Part shown: one piece after another, positions 23,715 to 36,700 of the stretch
Position numbering within the stretch: the stretch's first letter is position 1
How the letters are laid out: every line of letters begins with the position of its first letter
Source of the DNA: Marthasterias glacialis
Lineage: Eukaryota; Echinodermata; Asteroidea; Forcipulatida; Asteriidae
DNA length: 64,000 nt
Assembly: GCA_911728455.2 (NCBI GenBank)
Contig: OU452223.1
Coordinates: 5,664,174-5,728,173 of the forward strand
Reading direction: 5' to 3'
Program-made: the position numbers and the translations under genes
Notes under the pieces: generated by a model
What the model was told of the DNA's origin: nothing
What the model saw: the letters and a program-made list of their open reading frames with translations, nothing else
The model's database searches: none

Positions 23715-26700
23715 ATGGCGTTGCCTTCATTCTCCAGAGTTGTAGAACTAGGTAGACTGACCACAGTCGCCCGAAGCCGCATAAACTTTCGTGTAACAAC
23801 TTTAAGGTTAGTAAACACACACAGATTAACAATAAAAATCAGAACTCTAAATCTGCTAAAAAAAGTAATACTAATAGTAATAGTAATAGTACTACTAGTA
23901 CTATTAGTACTATAGTAGTGTAGCATAGTAGTACTTCAGCTGGTACTAGTAGTACTTCTATATCAATATCATATGTAATGAGATCTGGTAACTACGCTGG
24001 CATATGTAACTACACAGAGTACATGACATGGAATGATGGAGTGTACTCAGTTGACTAACACTTAGCAGTGTTGAAGTCAAGTACTTTTCAGTCGAGTATC
24101 AAGTCGAGTATCAAGGGTGGTGGACAATACTTGAGTATATGAGTACTCTGGCCATCGATTATGAAGAGTACCACAGTTTGGGTGTTGAGTTACTGTATGG
24201 TGTTTGAATTTGTTAGAGAGGGGAAGGATCCTAGTACTAGTAGTAGTAGTAAATCACTCATGGGAGTTTTAAATACTTTAGTGTAATGGAGACTGATGTT
24301 TTACCACATACCACTACCAGGGCGATCTATGTTATAAATAATGTTTGTATAAATTTCTAAGGTTACAAACACTAGGTGTTCAGGATTCAAATGTTAAAGG
24401 TTTTAATGTTAACATTGTCAAGTATTGGCTAAAAAATGTTTGATGAAATCATAACTTAAGCTTCAAATTTTAATATATTTTTCATTGGAACTTACCGATT
24501 TCCACAGCCATTTTTGAACTAACTTAACATTTTTGTAAGTTGACACCTATTGACATCATCATTAGGTCATCATTATTCTCATCTAGACATTAAACAATTT
24601 TAAACAATTTTTAGCTTGTAACTTTACAGGACAATGTTGAAAGATTTCCCAAACACTGGGGGTTCATCATTTTAATCTCCGACACTAAACCTGTTCCTTT
24701 CTTTTAACATGCCACAGGAGACTAACGACCAAGCCCCCAGACAAGATTCTTCAACCAAACAGGACAAAATCATGGTTGACAAGACTATGTGGTCTGGGTA
24801 CGGGCGGAAGTATGATACTTTCTGCAGTACCTATAAGTAACAAATTATCACCGTCAGCTTCAGTAAGTCTTCAGGTAAAAGTTGTAGTTTGTGACAGTCC
24901 AATCATGTTTTGTTTAATTGTTCAAGTTAGAGGTGATACCAAAATTATTATTGATTGTTGTGCGCACTTTTTGCAGATAAGGCCTCCCCCCCCCCCCGAA
25001 TGTGTTTAGCGTTATGTCTTTTTGAAAAAAAAGGAGGAGGCCCTTTTTTCTTTTTCTTTTTAAATGGCCAGCACACTCATTTTTCAAGTTGGCAACAAGA
25101 CTGTTCAATAGGAGAATAGCAGTGTGAAAATGAAACTTCCGTCCATGCAGCAAGTTCTTGCAGCTGGCAAGGAGAGAGCATTGTCTGGCATGGATGCACT
25201 AAAGCGGGTTGCATGGATGGAACTGGAAAGCTCATTTTTTGAGGACCTTGGTTGGAATTAGGTCTGGTCCAGTGGCTTCATGTCTGATTTTAGGTGCTGC
25301 AGGAGTATTCTAACATGTTTAGGCGTGAAGGTAGTTTTGTCAAAGGATTCAAATAGTGATTGGGTTGACAACAGGGGCCTGGTCTTCATTAATCTGAAGT
25401 CAACATTTTTTCTCCAAACGTCTGGCAAAACGTTTTGTCCCTTTCTGTAATAAGGATGACATTTTGATGTTCAATCCCAGGGATGTTGGACCTGGCTGTC
25501 CTATCAGAGAGAGAGTGTTGACTATTTTCCACCATTTCTGTATTAGGCTATTATTAACACTGTATTTCAGTTGTTGTGCTCAACCGTACTTTTGTGCATT
25601 ACGTGTGTTACCTTTGTGAGCATGCAGTGCATTCCCCAGCACTCACACACTGGAATTCCAATCGCGCGTGAGTTTCCGTCCATGTACTATGATTGTGTTA
25701 TCAAGTTCAAAAACTGATTTGAATAAAAGTTACTTTTGCTTCAGATTTTCTGCACTTCTAATCGATATGCATACTTCATTTTTCTTTGATCTCATTTAGG
25801 GTGAGGGGATGGGCGCTGGAGGGGATTAAGGGTTTTTAGCAGAAGGGGGCTCAGGCTCCACCCTTCCCCCTCTGGTTACGCTATAACCCATTTGTAGACA
25901 GAGATGGAAACTGCATTAATTACGTGTACAAAAATTGGATGATTCTGAGTTGGGTTTTTTTCCATACAGGACCAATCTGAAGCGTTAAGCCATCAGTCAC
26001 TGATCAAGAGTGCTGCAGCTATCACTGTGGATTCATCGTGTGTGCTTTTAACACATGCTGCATTAGCAGCTATATCGTTACATCAGGAATATGCCAAGGT
26101 ACAGTGAAGGTGTTCATCTCTTCTGAATAATCATCACCGAACGCCCAGACATGATTAATTTGAATGGATGTAAAAATTGCATCAGGGATAAAAAAAAATT
26201 ATATTTTGGTTTTACCATCTACCAATGTGTGGTAAGCATTCAAACTCATGGCCCCTCCATTCCGAGGCAGATATCTTAACCACTAGACCTATGAGCGATG
26301 GCGAGAAGCTGGTTCGAATCCTGTTCTGTCAGTAGCAGCGGTTGATTTGGTTGAATTTTTACCAAACACTCTTCTGGTGAAAATTTCAAGGGAAATAATA
26401 TACAAAACGACTAACTGTTGTTTCCAAAATGATAAGTTTTGTCAAGTTGCATGGCCCAAATTTTGTCGAAATCTTGTTTATTTTAATGTTTTTTCTCTGA
26501 ACAAATTTTGACAGATGATGCTGTTCCAAAATGAAAAACATACAAAAACTTTTGCATATATGCTATAAAATTGTTTGTACAAGGCTGATGAACGTGAGAT
26601 AATGTCGGGATCCTGATAATAATTCATTTTTTAGTTTTTAATTAACTACCACTAATCAATGGCGGATTTTTCTGGCAATATCTTAAATGAAAGCTTGTAA

Positions 26701-29700
26701 CTTTCTTGAGTCTATTTAAATGGCTACTTAAAACTTAAATCTAAATTTGGGGGTCAAATCAGCCAAACATTGGACTTAGAAGCATCTTTTACATTTAGGG
26801 TACATTGTAAAATCAGGACATGGACATTACTGTGGTCTCCAAAGGGTTATTTAATTAATCAATCACTTCTACATCCTTTTACTCTGGTTTTGCCGAGATG
26901 CAGAACTAAGAGCTATTCCACGCACTGCATCCCTTTGGAACTCCTTGCCTGGTGTTTGTTTTCCTTCATCTTATGATCTGGAATCTTTTAAGAGGAATAT
27001 CAATTCCTTCCTTCAGCTTCACTGGGCTTCTGCATGTTTATGTTTTCTTCTTTGTAGCCTTTTACCGAGAGTGGCTTTGAGCCTTGTTTGGGGTGAACTT
27101 ACTTTAAAAAAAATAAATAAAAAAAATGTCATGGCCGAGCAGTCTAGCGCATCAAACTCAAGTTTCGGTGACTAGGTCACAGGAGTGTGGGTTCGAATCC
27201 TGGTCATGACACTTGTGTCCTTGAGCAAGACACTTAACTATCATTGCTTCTCATTACCCAGGAGTAAATGGGTACCTGCGAGGGTAGAGATTATTGATGT
27301 GAATGATTAGCAACCTGTGCACTGATTTGGTTGCCGGTGCTGCATACTCCAAAGGAGTTGAGATGGTTTTAGGAATGCTTAGGGCCCAATGAACAGGGGT
27401 AATAATACTGTGAGGCACTTTGAGAGGCCTAGCTGGCTTGAAAAAGCTCATAATAAATACACACTACTTTTATTATTTGTACTCCTGTTTGATTGCACTT
27501 CCATGATCATCTCATTGATGGAAAACAGTACCAGCTTCTTTTTTACACTCTACTGTGTTTGTCATATGACTTCAGTAGGCCTATGCATTTTCTCTTTCAC
27601 CATGATTTTTTATTTTTTATTTTTTATTTTTTTTGGAGGGGGATAATTGAATTTGATGACTTATGCATCCTTTTATGAGCTTACTTTGCTCAAGATTCAT
27701 ACGAATCTCATCTATCTCTTTTTTTTATTTTTGAGCAAGGGGGTTGATACTATAAAGGTTTTACTTATTGATTAATTTATTTTCCTTTTGTTACTAATGT
27801 CATATGGAAAGTATAAATCATGCAGGAGGGTTCGTTTATTACCAACATATTGTCATTGATGAATGTGTGCCTGTTACATGATAAAAAGGTTCATTTACCA
27901 TTATCATGTATGAGCCATATAATGTTGACTAGTTGCTTTTGCCCTGCATTTTGAAGCCCTGTGGGCACATCTGAGTTACAAACATGTGTACAAGCTTGAA
28001 CTTTTGTGTGGCTGTTGTACTGCTGTTTGCATAAGTGCCTTTTTTCTGTGTATTATAAACTCTATAAATTGAATGCATACTTCAATTTTTGGTACTTTTG
28101 CATACTTAACGCAAACCCTCATATTTCATTTTTAACACGAATGTAAGTTCTAAAAAAAATAAGTTGGTTTGTTCCTCAGTCACGCACAACTGTCGAACAC
28201 GTCTGTGTCCAGAAGGCTTACTAAAGTTATAAATCAAGAGTCAGCGCTCCAGTCAAGCTATGTGATCATTACAGATCACAAGTCAATCTCTGCTGGTTTG
28301 ATAATAAGTCCATGTGTGGTTGGTCTACCATAGATGCTTCTTCATCTCTGGCTTGATTTCCTATATGCCCTGTTGCTTTCTATTTTCATAGATGGTTAAC
28401 CAGTTGAAACTTCTCATCAAGGATCACAGTCAGTTTATTGGGAGTTCAGCCCAAGAAGATGAGCTTTGGCAGGAGATCATAGAGATGCGAGTCAGCATCG
28501 AAGACAAGATGCTTGCAATTGAGGTACACAATGTCTCATTAACATAACCAAGGGGGGAGGGGCTACTAAGAACCCTCCCCCCCCACAGTACGAGTGAAGA
28601 AAAAATAGGATTTGTTTAATTTTCGTAATTAAAAACATATCTTGTGCATAAAATGTAAACTAAGACTGTTTGGAAAAAGCATAAGTGAATGGTTATACAT
28701 CAGCTAGTATAATTAACAGTATACATGTATAAGTAGACCTCTGTCTTGTACTTTTTTGTAATTTTGTTGTCTTGTATAAACTTAAAGCCCCTCCCCCTCC
28801 CCAATTTGTTTGTTTGAATATATATATAAATAAATTAAGGGTGAGCAAAGAAATTTTGGCTGATGCCGGACTTTAACCAGTGACCTCTCCAATACCGTAC
28901 GAGCGCTCTAACTAACTGAGCTAACCAGCTTTATGTTGGTGGGCAGTCCTGTGCAATGCCAAACCTCTTTGCTTGTGAGGGTCCAGTCAGAAGCCAAACC
29001 ATATCTACCTATAAGCCAGGGATTAGCCCCCGGGTGTGATACAACCTGGTAAACAGCAGTAGTGGGGATATGCACAATGAATATTCACAGGCTTTTTACG
29101 TGGATTTACACAGAATATATACAGGGGAAACTGACTGGGAAATATATAAATTAAGGGTGAGGGAAGAAAAATATACATGTATGTATATTACATATTTCTT
29201 TGCCCATGCCTGACATCCCCCCACTCCAAATGAAAATGTCTAGTTACACCACTGCAAAGTCTAATGATAGCCCTCCCAGACTTAGACCCTGGGTCTTCCG
29301 TGTCTTGTTCTGAGTGGCGAAGTTAGGATAACGGCCTTTATACTACTTCCAGTGCTCTAACATCATGGGCTGAAAGCCTGGGGCACATTGTAGCGTGCAT
29401 GAACAAAAATAATTTTAACAATGAATTTAACTTGATTTTAACCATCCATCTTTTTTTTTTTTGTCAACAGAACATGAATGACATGTTGACGTCAGCCATC
29501 TTAGTTCTCGAACGAGCGGCAGAAGCCGCCTACCAGGCAGGTAAAATTGAAAAGAAGTTATTTATGCATTTATTGTCTATTTGTCATTTATTATTTAAAA
29601 ACGATAACATTTCAGGCAGAAAGACTTCATGGAAAGTTTTCTATCATCATTATCTTTATACCATGTAAGGTATATGTAATTCTGTGAACATTTGTTTTTT

Positions 29701-29942
29701 CTTAACATTCTTAACAATGTTGAACTGGGGCTTTAAGTGATTTGTTTATTGTTATATGTACAGATGCTGAACTTTCTGCGATGACTGCTGGACAGCATCT
29801 TCAGCTTGTTCAGTCTCAGCTCGACACGGCAAGGAAACTCTCCCAAAAAGCTCAGCAAGATCTGACCGATATTCAGGTTGAGAGTATCAAACAGTCTGCA
29901 GGAGAAAGCGGTGGTGGGGCTGTTGAGGAGACAGGGAGCTGA
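23715..29942 (+). CDS. DIABLO: DIABLO/Smac, mitochondrial IAP-binding pro-apoptotic protein, complete
   Basis: Six exons join in phase: 23715-23806, 24718-24862, 25970-26098, 28392-28523, 29471-29540 and 29764-29942, giving 248 aa (human 239). In the family the precursor enters mitochondria, loses its presequence, and after release to the cytosol its new N-terminus AVPI binds BIR domains of IAPs and frees caspases. Here residues 1-66 are Arg/Ser/Thr-rich with almost no acidic residues, ending in the short hydrophobic stretch GGSMILS; AVPI is at residues 67-70 (24824-24835). The rest is helical: SEALSHQSLIKSAAAITVD in exon 3, EDELWQEIIEMR in exon 4, and LERAAEAAYQAG in exon 5, all matching the Smac three-helix bundle. 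The protein ends in a Gly/Glu-rich tail. It is divergent from TMBIM6. The introns hold SINEs and other repeats. Confidence 0.96.
23879..23960. repeat. TAGTA-type low-complexity microsatellite
   Basis: Irregular TAGTA/TAGTACTAG repeats lie in DIABLO intron 1. A shorter one is at 24232-24252. Confidence 0.7.
24050..24150 (+). repeat. Dispersed repeat with AAGTACTTTT and GAGTATC words, copy 2
   Basis: Inverted relative to 13800-13925 (AGTGTTGAAGTCAAGTACTT, then CGAGTATC). It lies in DIABLO intron 1. Confidence 0.5.
25590..25885 (+). repeat. Dispersed repeat shared with 50550-50830
   Basis: Common blocks in the same order include TTACCTTYGTGAGCATGCA, CAGCAC-CACA, GATTGCGCGCG-like, ACTGATTTRAA, TTTCTTYGATCTCAT, then a GGGGCTGGAGGGG run. 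It lies in DIABLO intron 2; the partner is in the second sulfotransferase intron. Confidence 0.55.
26225..26315 (-). mobile_element. Degenerate tRNA-like SINE head
   Basis: The minus strand has an A-box-like TCTAGTGGTTAAGAT and a B-box-like GAGTTTGAATGC about 50 bp apart, as in SINE heads. No body was recognised. Confidence 0.4.
27128..27485 (+). mobile_element. tRNA-Leu-derived SINE, full-length copy
   Basis: The first 84 bp fold like a tRNA-Leu: GTCATGGCCGAGCAGTCTA with an A box, CTCAAG at the anticodon position, B box GGTTCGAATCC, and an end TCATGACA that pairs with the start. A body of about 270 bp follows, opening with CCTTGAGCAAGACACTTAAC, and ends in an AATAAATACACAC/TTTATTATT tail. 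It lies in DIABLO intron 3; the partner copy is at 12713-13070. Confidence 0.75.
28840..29160 (-). mobile_element. tRNA-headed element flanked by an ATAAATTAAGGGTGAG duplication
   Basis: Minus-strand 28860-28930 reads GGTTAGCTCAGTTAGTTAGA (A box) and CTGGTTAAAGTCC (B-box-like). ATAAATTAAGGGTGAG occurs once at each side (about 28831 and 29145), either as a target-site duplication or as repeated element ends. It lies in DIABLO intron 4. Confidence 0.5.
29570..29735 (+). mobile_element. 3' half of the TTAA/GGGGCT element family
   Basis: CATTTCAGGCAGAAAGAC, TTTATACCATGTAA and the end GAACTGGGGCTTTAA match the right half of 32809-33309. The left half is missing. It lies in DIABLO intron 5. Confidence 0.6.
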
Positions 29943-32900
29943 AGCTGGTGAAGATAAGAAGGCAGATAAGAGTAGGTGAATAGGGCAGCAAGTACAAGAC
30001 GACAAGCCTTCAGGAAGGTAACTCTTCAGAATTTAGAAATTTCGTCACAAGCATTGAAAACATGTTACTGTTTATACATCGTGGAAGAAAGAGGGAAAAA
30101 AAGTTGCTGCTCTGGCCTTGCTGTTTTTCATGCAAGATTCGCTTTTAAAGTTATTTTGTAATTCACTTTTGGAGCAAACAAAGAAAAATTGACTGGAGTG
30201 GGATATGAACCTGTCACCACCGGCTTAACAGACAAAGTTTTTTTTGTTTAAAAAATTGCTCACTACTTGGATGGTTTATAATGATGCCAGCATCTACCAG
30301 CAATGATGCTTTGTTCCAGATTGTTGTGATTGTATTTTCTACAAATCTTTAAACTTACTGGACATTTTATTGTTGTCCAATTCCACCTTCCCATTCCAAG
30401 GGAGGGGGTTGGAGTTTGGGGACCCGCAAGCTTGGTTTACACTGAACTAAACCCTACTTGGACCAGATAGGGGGGGGGGCAGGGCACAATGTGACCCCCT
30501 CCTTATTTTTTGTTTATGGACTTTTAAGGGTGAGGACAATCATCATCAAATGTTGTGGCTTTACCCTTTAATAATGTTTAGGGTCAGAATCATAAATGTT
30601 AAAAATCCTATTGTTTTTATTGCAGCCAATTACTATTTCCATGGGACCAAGGTTTTTACATGGCCGTGAACTTTTTGTATTTTTTTTTTACGTACCTTTT
30701 ACACTGTTGATCATACTCATTTTTGATTTGTTAAAAAAACAAAACAAGTGAGAGTGAATTTATCTAATCGACAATTTAGAATGCATTATGGGAATTCAAT
30801 ATGGCCACCCATATTGGATTTTGGGGTTCTTGTTTGTAAAATTGGGTCACAACTATGTAGTGTCATTGTCATCATGTTGAATATGTTAGTTTTTGACTCC
30901 TTAGGCCAAGTATGGATAAGAAATGTGCCTCTTGGAGAATATTTATCATTTGTCAATGCTGGCAGCTGTATTGGATTTTGTTTTCCGTCCAAGTATCTGC
31001 AAGATTAAAAAAAAAAAAATAGCGCCCCCAACGGTGCCCTCAGAATGTAAAAAAGTTGTAATTGTGTCGAAACGACTATGTTTGCCAATTAAAAAAAAAT
31101 TGTTCAGACTTAAATGAAGAATTTGATTACCAAAGCGTCCTCTAGTGGCAGTTTGGGAAATTTTCTTATTGCAACTTTTAGATTTTGGTCCATGGAACAT
31201 TCGTGGAAAGTTTCATGAAAATCGGCAGTGAACTTTGGAAAATACAGAGGGGCCACTAAAAAAGTTCACAGTAGGTTAAAAACAGGTAGTTATAGTAACA
31301 TTTTGAAAATAAGCAAGGCTCCTCTCTGCAGAATGGACATTATTTCTGAAGAAACCATGAAAGAAACCGTATTTACAGATGACCTAGTTGCAACCAAAGA
31401 GTCCTCTACCACTAAACTAGTTTAAATGTTACTAGTTTTAAAAAAAAATGCAATAAACTTGGACAGACGTTGTGTGCCATTCCTTATGAATTATATTGAT
31501 GTACACAAACTCTCCCGTTAACCACTTTTTGTTTTAAAGTAATTTGTAACGTAAAGGAGAATTAGATTCTCACACAAGGCACCTCTCGGAAATTAAAGAA
31601 TTGAGCTTGATTTTGGCGGGTTATTGTTGTTGTTTTTTCAAGTAACCCTGGCGTGCATTTTTGGCGGGCAAAGTTCTCTAACGGTTACTATGGAACAACC
31701 GATGAGGCTAGTGAATCGTGGAGCCGATAACGTGAAGGCTTTTTTCAAACTGTTGGAAAAGCAAGCGTGAACAAGTGTTTTGTTAGTTTCTGCTGGAAGA
31801 GAGTGATGTTGTGGATTTGTCTAAAGTTCAGGTAGTGAATTCCAAAGTCTTGGTGCTTTATTGGAAAAGGCCCTGCCCTCGTAACTGGCCCAGCGAGTTC
31901 GGGGGCATGAGGTTGGTTTGACTTGATTTGCATATTCATGACGCAGAGCTGTATTGACAGTCCCGTCTGATTTTACTGCCAGAACAGCGTAGGCCTACCC
32001 CCCCCCCCAAAAAAAAATAAAAATAAAAAAAAATCAAAAAAATGTAAAGATGACGATTCTCTCTAATCCATCTCTGAAACTCTCCTGGTTTATTGGTTGA
32101 GCAACAGTAGTGGGCTGGTTCGGTGTTTCTCTTCATACTTTTTCTTTTCACTGAAAAAAAAGGAAAATTAATGCCATTCGGCCAAAATAAGGTAATCGTG
32201 TGAGTACAATGCGAAGCTCACCACTAAGTCGGGCCCGCAGGATATGTTTTTGTTTTAGGGCATTTCTTGTGCATTCTTTTGAGCTGGAAAAGTTTAATCT
32301 GTTTTGAGTTTCTCTTTACTTTTTTAAACTTTTTTTATATGTTTATTTTATTATTATTATTATTTTATTTGTGTTATAGGCAACCTTTCAAATTTTGTAA
32401 GTAGTGAACAATATTATAACAAACTGAAATCCCACGGCAACTTTCCAAAAATACGAAAGCGGGGTTGGTTCATTTTAGCTAGATATTATCAATAAAAATG
32501 TTTATACGGTCAGCGTGATTTTCTTGGAACGGTCGAGTATACTTGGAAACATATAGTTTGTCTCGCTACGTTAGGGTACGGCTACTTTGTGCATGGACTG
32601 GATATTCCAGCTGTTCTTTTATCACGTGAGCAGCCGCTTTCATAGGAAATTATCTTGTAATATGTGTTCTTCATGAAAACAAAACAAAAAATTGACAAAA
32701 TAAACAATGTGTACATAAGTAGTGAGCGGAGATATTTAATGCACACGCCTTTCTTCTAAGGCGGGTGTGGGTTAAAATATAGAAACAGATGATTTAATTG
32801 ACTGTTAAAGCCCCGTTCAACATTGGTAAACTGACTGGAAATGCTTTAATTCTTTGCAAACGTCAAGATATTTGTATAAAACCAACCTGTAAAAATGTTA

Positions 32901-33789
32901 GCTCATTTCGTTGTTTCATTTGCGAGAAAACGATAAAAATGCATTCATCATTTTTGTACGCATTCGTATAGGCAGAGTTTTCGTCTCACTGAGACGAAAA
33001 CTGGTTTTGAATCTTGTTTCATGTGTTTTTTTTTATATATTCGCCAATCACAAGGCCCAAAGGCCACTCGAGGTGTGGGCCACTTTTTGAAGGGATAGAA
33101 ACCTGCCCCAATTCCCTAATTGGCCTAGAGAGATATAAACGCAAGTCTCTTCACAGCACAGCTAAGAACATGTATTATTTAAAAAATAACACTTCAGGCA
33201 GAAATATTTCAATGACGGTTTTCTACCATCATTTTCTTTATACCATGTAATGTATATGTAAATTTGTGATCATTTATGTTTTTCTTCTCACCAATGTTGA
33301 GCTGGGGCTTTAAGACTTAAGACTAAACGCATAGCAATACAAACGTATTATGAACTGCTATGTTTAATAAATCATCATGAAGCCGGAAATTCCCACTTAC
33401 TAATCCCACCGTAGTTGCTTTGAGGGATATTCCCTATCTGCTGACTCAGTTCTAACCATAACGTGGGCCGACAGTTAAGAACCCTTTCTGCTATGGCCGC
33501 TTGTCACTGTAATCGTGTAATTTGTTGTGGAGTTGGTTTGCAGACAGAGTTTTTACGCCGCTGGGATGTTTCGATGGGTCACAGCAAGCGAACATCTGCC
33601 CTGTGAATTAGGAAATGCCGCACTAGGTATAAATCACGACCCTCAGCGCCGTGCCTATATAGAGCATATCGTGGACCACCTCATGATAATATTGGCTCGA
33701 CTGGAAACGGTACATTGGTCTTAAAACCGCGAACGGTTGTCGTCAAGTTTACTGGATGCCATTGCCCAATCTGTAAAGACGCCTTCGTA
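29943..33789. other. Intergenic region between DIABLO and the first sulfotransferase
   Basis: It begins with DIABLO 3' UTR; the first clear AATAAA is at 31452-31457, so the 3' UTR could be long or an earlier variant signal is used. It also holds a poly-A/low-complexity patch near 31000 and 32000-32040, and the TTAA element at 32809-33309. No further exons were recognised. The sequence before 33790 is probably promoter and 5' UTR of the sulfotransferase. Confidence 0.5.
32809..33309. mobile_element. TTAA-flanked non-autonomous element, AGCCCC ends
   Basis: TTAA at 32805-32808 and 33310-33313 bracket AGCCCCGTTCAACATTGG and CCAATGTTGAGCTGGGGCT. An internal palindrome reads TTTTCGTCTCACTGAGACGA. 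Related copies are at 40583-40924 (342 bp) and 29570-29735. Confidence 0.75.
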
Positions 33790-36700
33790 ATGAGCACCGT
33801 CTTCAGTATGAGCAGCTGGAGGTTTTATTTCATCAGCTGTGTTTTCATCATGCTGGCCATGACGGTGGTGGTAGTTATTCAACTTTATGATGGACTCGTG
33901 GGTAAGTTGATAACGTCTACATAAACTTTACAACATTGTAACATGTAGCAGTAGCAGTAATAGTTCGCCACTGAAACGGGAAGTAGGCCTATAGAGTGGT
34001 ATGGTATACACAAGACTTACAAAATCTGTTTGATTCCCTCAATGGAGAGGTACAGGGTGGCTGTCAGGCTGGTAAATAATGACATTGGAAACTATCATGT
34101 GATTACAAAACAAAACTATTATTGTTTGGCTGATTCATGGAGGAATTCCTCCATGGTTGAATTTAGTAGTCACTGAAACATTTGACAATTAATAGGCATA
34201 ATGATGCATAGTAGAAACATGACAGACCATACATTTTATTTGGCAATGGATATTACCGGCGACGATAAAAATGGTCCGATAAAAAAACCCACGTTTAATA
34301 CTCAATAGGCCTATATAGATAAATTAAACACGTCAAAAACAGTACCATTACTAAGAGTAGTGAGACTATGGTTTGTTGTATGTAGTTCAGGTATACTCTA
34401 GCATTGGTTTTTGGATGAGTAAATTCATTCGTCGTCTAGGTTTAATAAACACACTGTCTAGAACCAATCCGTTAAAATAATATGCAAACCAAATTCGGTG
34501 GTTCGCTATACTAAAGCAACCTGAAACGGCTTGTGTTTTGTCAGGGTTGTTAAAGCTTACTTCAAATTGTGGTTTTATTAGGGAAGTCTTCATATTATAA
34601 TTCTCGACTTCGAAAGTATTTCTCCGGAAGATTGATATTGATATAACCGTGGAGGGAGGAAAAGGCTTTTCCTTCCTCCATGGTGACCTTTATAATAATC
34701 AATAAAATGAACTCTCAGATTAACTCTATTTATATTTTTCCCATTCGATAATTCCAAGTTCTACAGCCTGTATAACTTGATTTCAAAAGAACTTGGCTCA
34801 TTGTCACAGAGCTGCAATTTTGGTTAGGTGTAAAGATCGTCACGGTGCTCAAAGTTTTTTGAGAAATAAAGTAAAATAATTAATCTTGATCTCACAAGAT
34901 CAAAACTCGATGTTTGAAGTAGAAAAAAAGGGTACGTTTTTTCTTCTTCACCATTTCTCATGACTCCGAGGACCAATTGAGGTTCAATATTCAAAGATAT
35001 AATTTATGTTGGATTACATTGTACATAAAGTGTGGGTATATACTGGTCGTTGGCAGTAATTTTACCAGTGTTGTCCGTGTGCTTTAAGCACAGAAGACCA
35101 GCAAAGTGCAAACCAACTGTGCTTACCAGGGGACTTTCTTTTTTTCTGATTTTCAATTGTTTTTTTCTTCCAAACGATTCCAAAAAGGGAATCCTTAAAA
35201 AATAAACATTTTTTTCGTGGATAGCAGTTATGAACTGCAGAAAAAAAATTGCTACGGGGGGGGGGGGGGATTTCCAGCCAAAATACCATGTGAAATGTAC
35301 CTTTTGCAACTGGTTTTCTGCATGGTTTTGTTTTGGTTTTTTCCATTTGATTTGATTGCAGAAAATCTTACTGTCTGTGAAATTTGGGCTTAGCAGGGCT
35401 GGATTTCAGAAAGCACCGAGATTCAGCTAAGCCCATGCTAAGCAAAATGTGATTAATGTATTCATGGCGATACTTCAATTCTGCTCGAAACTGAAGCCTA
35501 TTACTTCGTGAGATGTGGTATCGAGCCCAGATGTGCTAAAATTATAATTGCTTACACCTGTTTCGCTTCACAACACATTATTTTACTTTCGTTTGTTGTA
35601 CATGTATATCAACGTAAGAAGATATGCTTTGATGAAGAAAGCACTCAATGGTAAAACCATGGAGGAAGGAAATGTACATGGTAAAACCATGAAATGCCAC
35701 AAGGCCATGGCCTCTGCAGGGATGGAATCACGTTGGGAGAAAAAAGAAAACGTATTACGATTTTTGAAGTGCGATGGTCATGATCTCTAATAGGCCTTAT
35801 TTTTGAGGGCGCCCTTGGGGGTAGATTGGGGGTCAAACCATAGAAATAGTGTGGTAAACCAGATTCTAATAAAGCAGATAATTTACAACTTTTTAGTTTT
35901 TTTTTAATGACAGTTTTTACAGTGTAATCAGTGTAAGATATTTGCTTGAAAAAGTTGTATTGTGATATTTTGATGTTTTTAAATATGTTTGTACTGTCAA
36001 AAATTTGCTGTTTGTTTTTTTTTTGTGATTTTTGTCAATGCATTTTTATATATTACGTGCTTAAAATTGCGATTTTGGAGCTCTTCAAATGTGTCGACTT
36101 TGTCAGTAGTTCAGACCGTGGGCTCCAATTCCTTATCGTTACAATCGTAATTCTTGCCATCCGAGAGGTCGACGGATTTTACCATGGAGGACCTGGCCGA
36201 GTCGATTATTAAATCCTATCATCAAGTTCAATTTGTCCTCCTCATTATCATCCGCTGTAACACCCTCTTTTCCTTTCCCAACTTCAAGGAAGTTCTCCTT
36301 CAAGGAAGTTCTCTAATGGTTTGGCTGATATGAAATTTAAAATCAGCAAGTTTCGGACCGACATTATGTTATGTGTTTTAATCATAGTTATCAATCATGT
36401 TTTAGACTAACGTTAAAGAGACACATTGCCTTCAAGTCTCAATAAATGTTGCTGTTTGGAATAGCTACTTATCATTTTGAGAGTTGTTTCATGCAATAGA
36501 ACACATACAGTGTGATGTAATCAGTGAGTGGCGATCAAAAAGAACATAAATTTGCCTATGGTGGAAATACAACCAGCGGAATCTACATAGAAAGATACGT
36601 CAAAATTTGTTTCTACAAAATTGCGGACCGTGTTCTGTCACGAAATTAAACAAAAACCACACAATTCAAGGGATATTTTTGTGTATTATTTTATTCTTCT

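Noticed and set aside
28860..28930. Functional tRNA gene
   Set aside because: The anticodon stem does not pair properly and the B box is mutated; it fits a SINE head.
33715..33789. N-terminal extension of the first sulfotransferase frame
   Set aside because: It has no ATG upstream of 33790 in frame; the anchor starts normally after the 33790 ATG.
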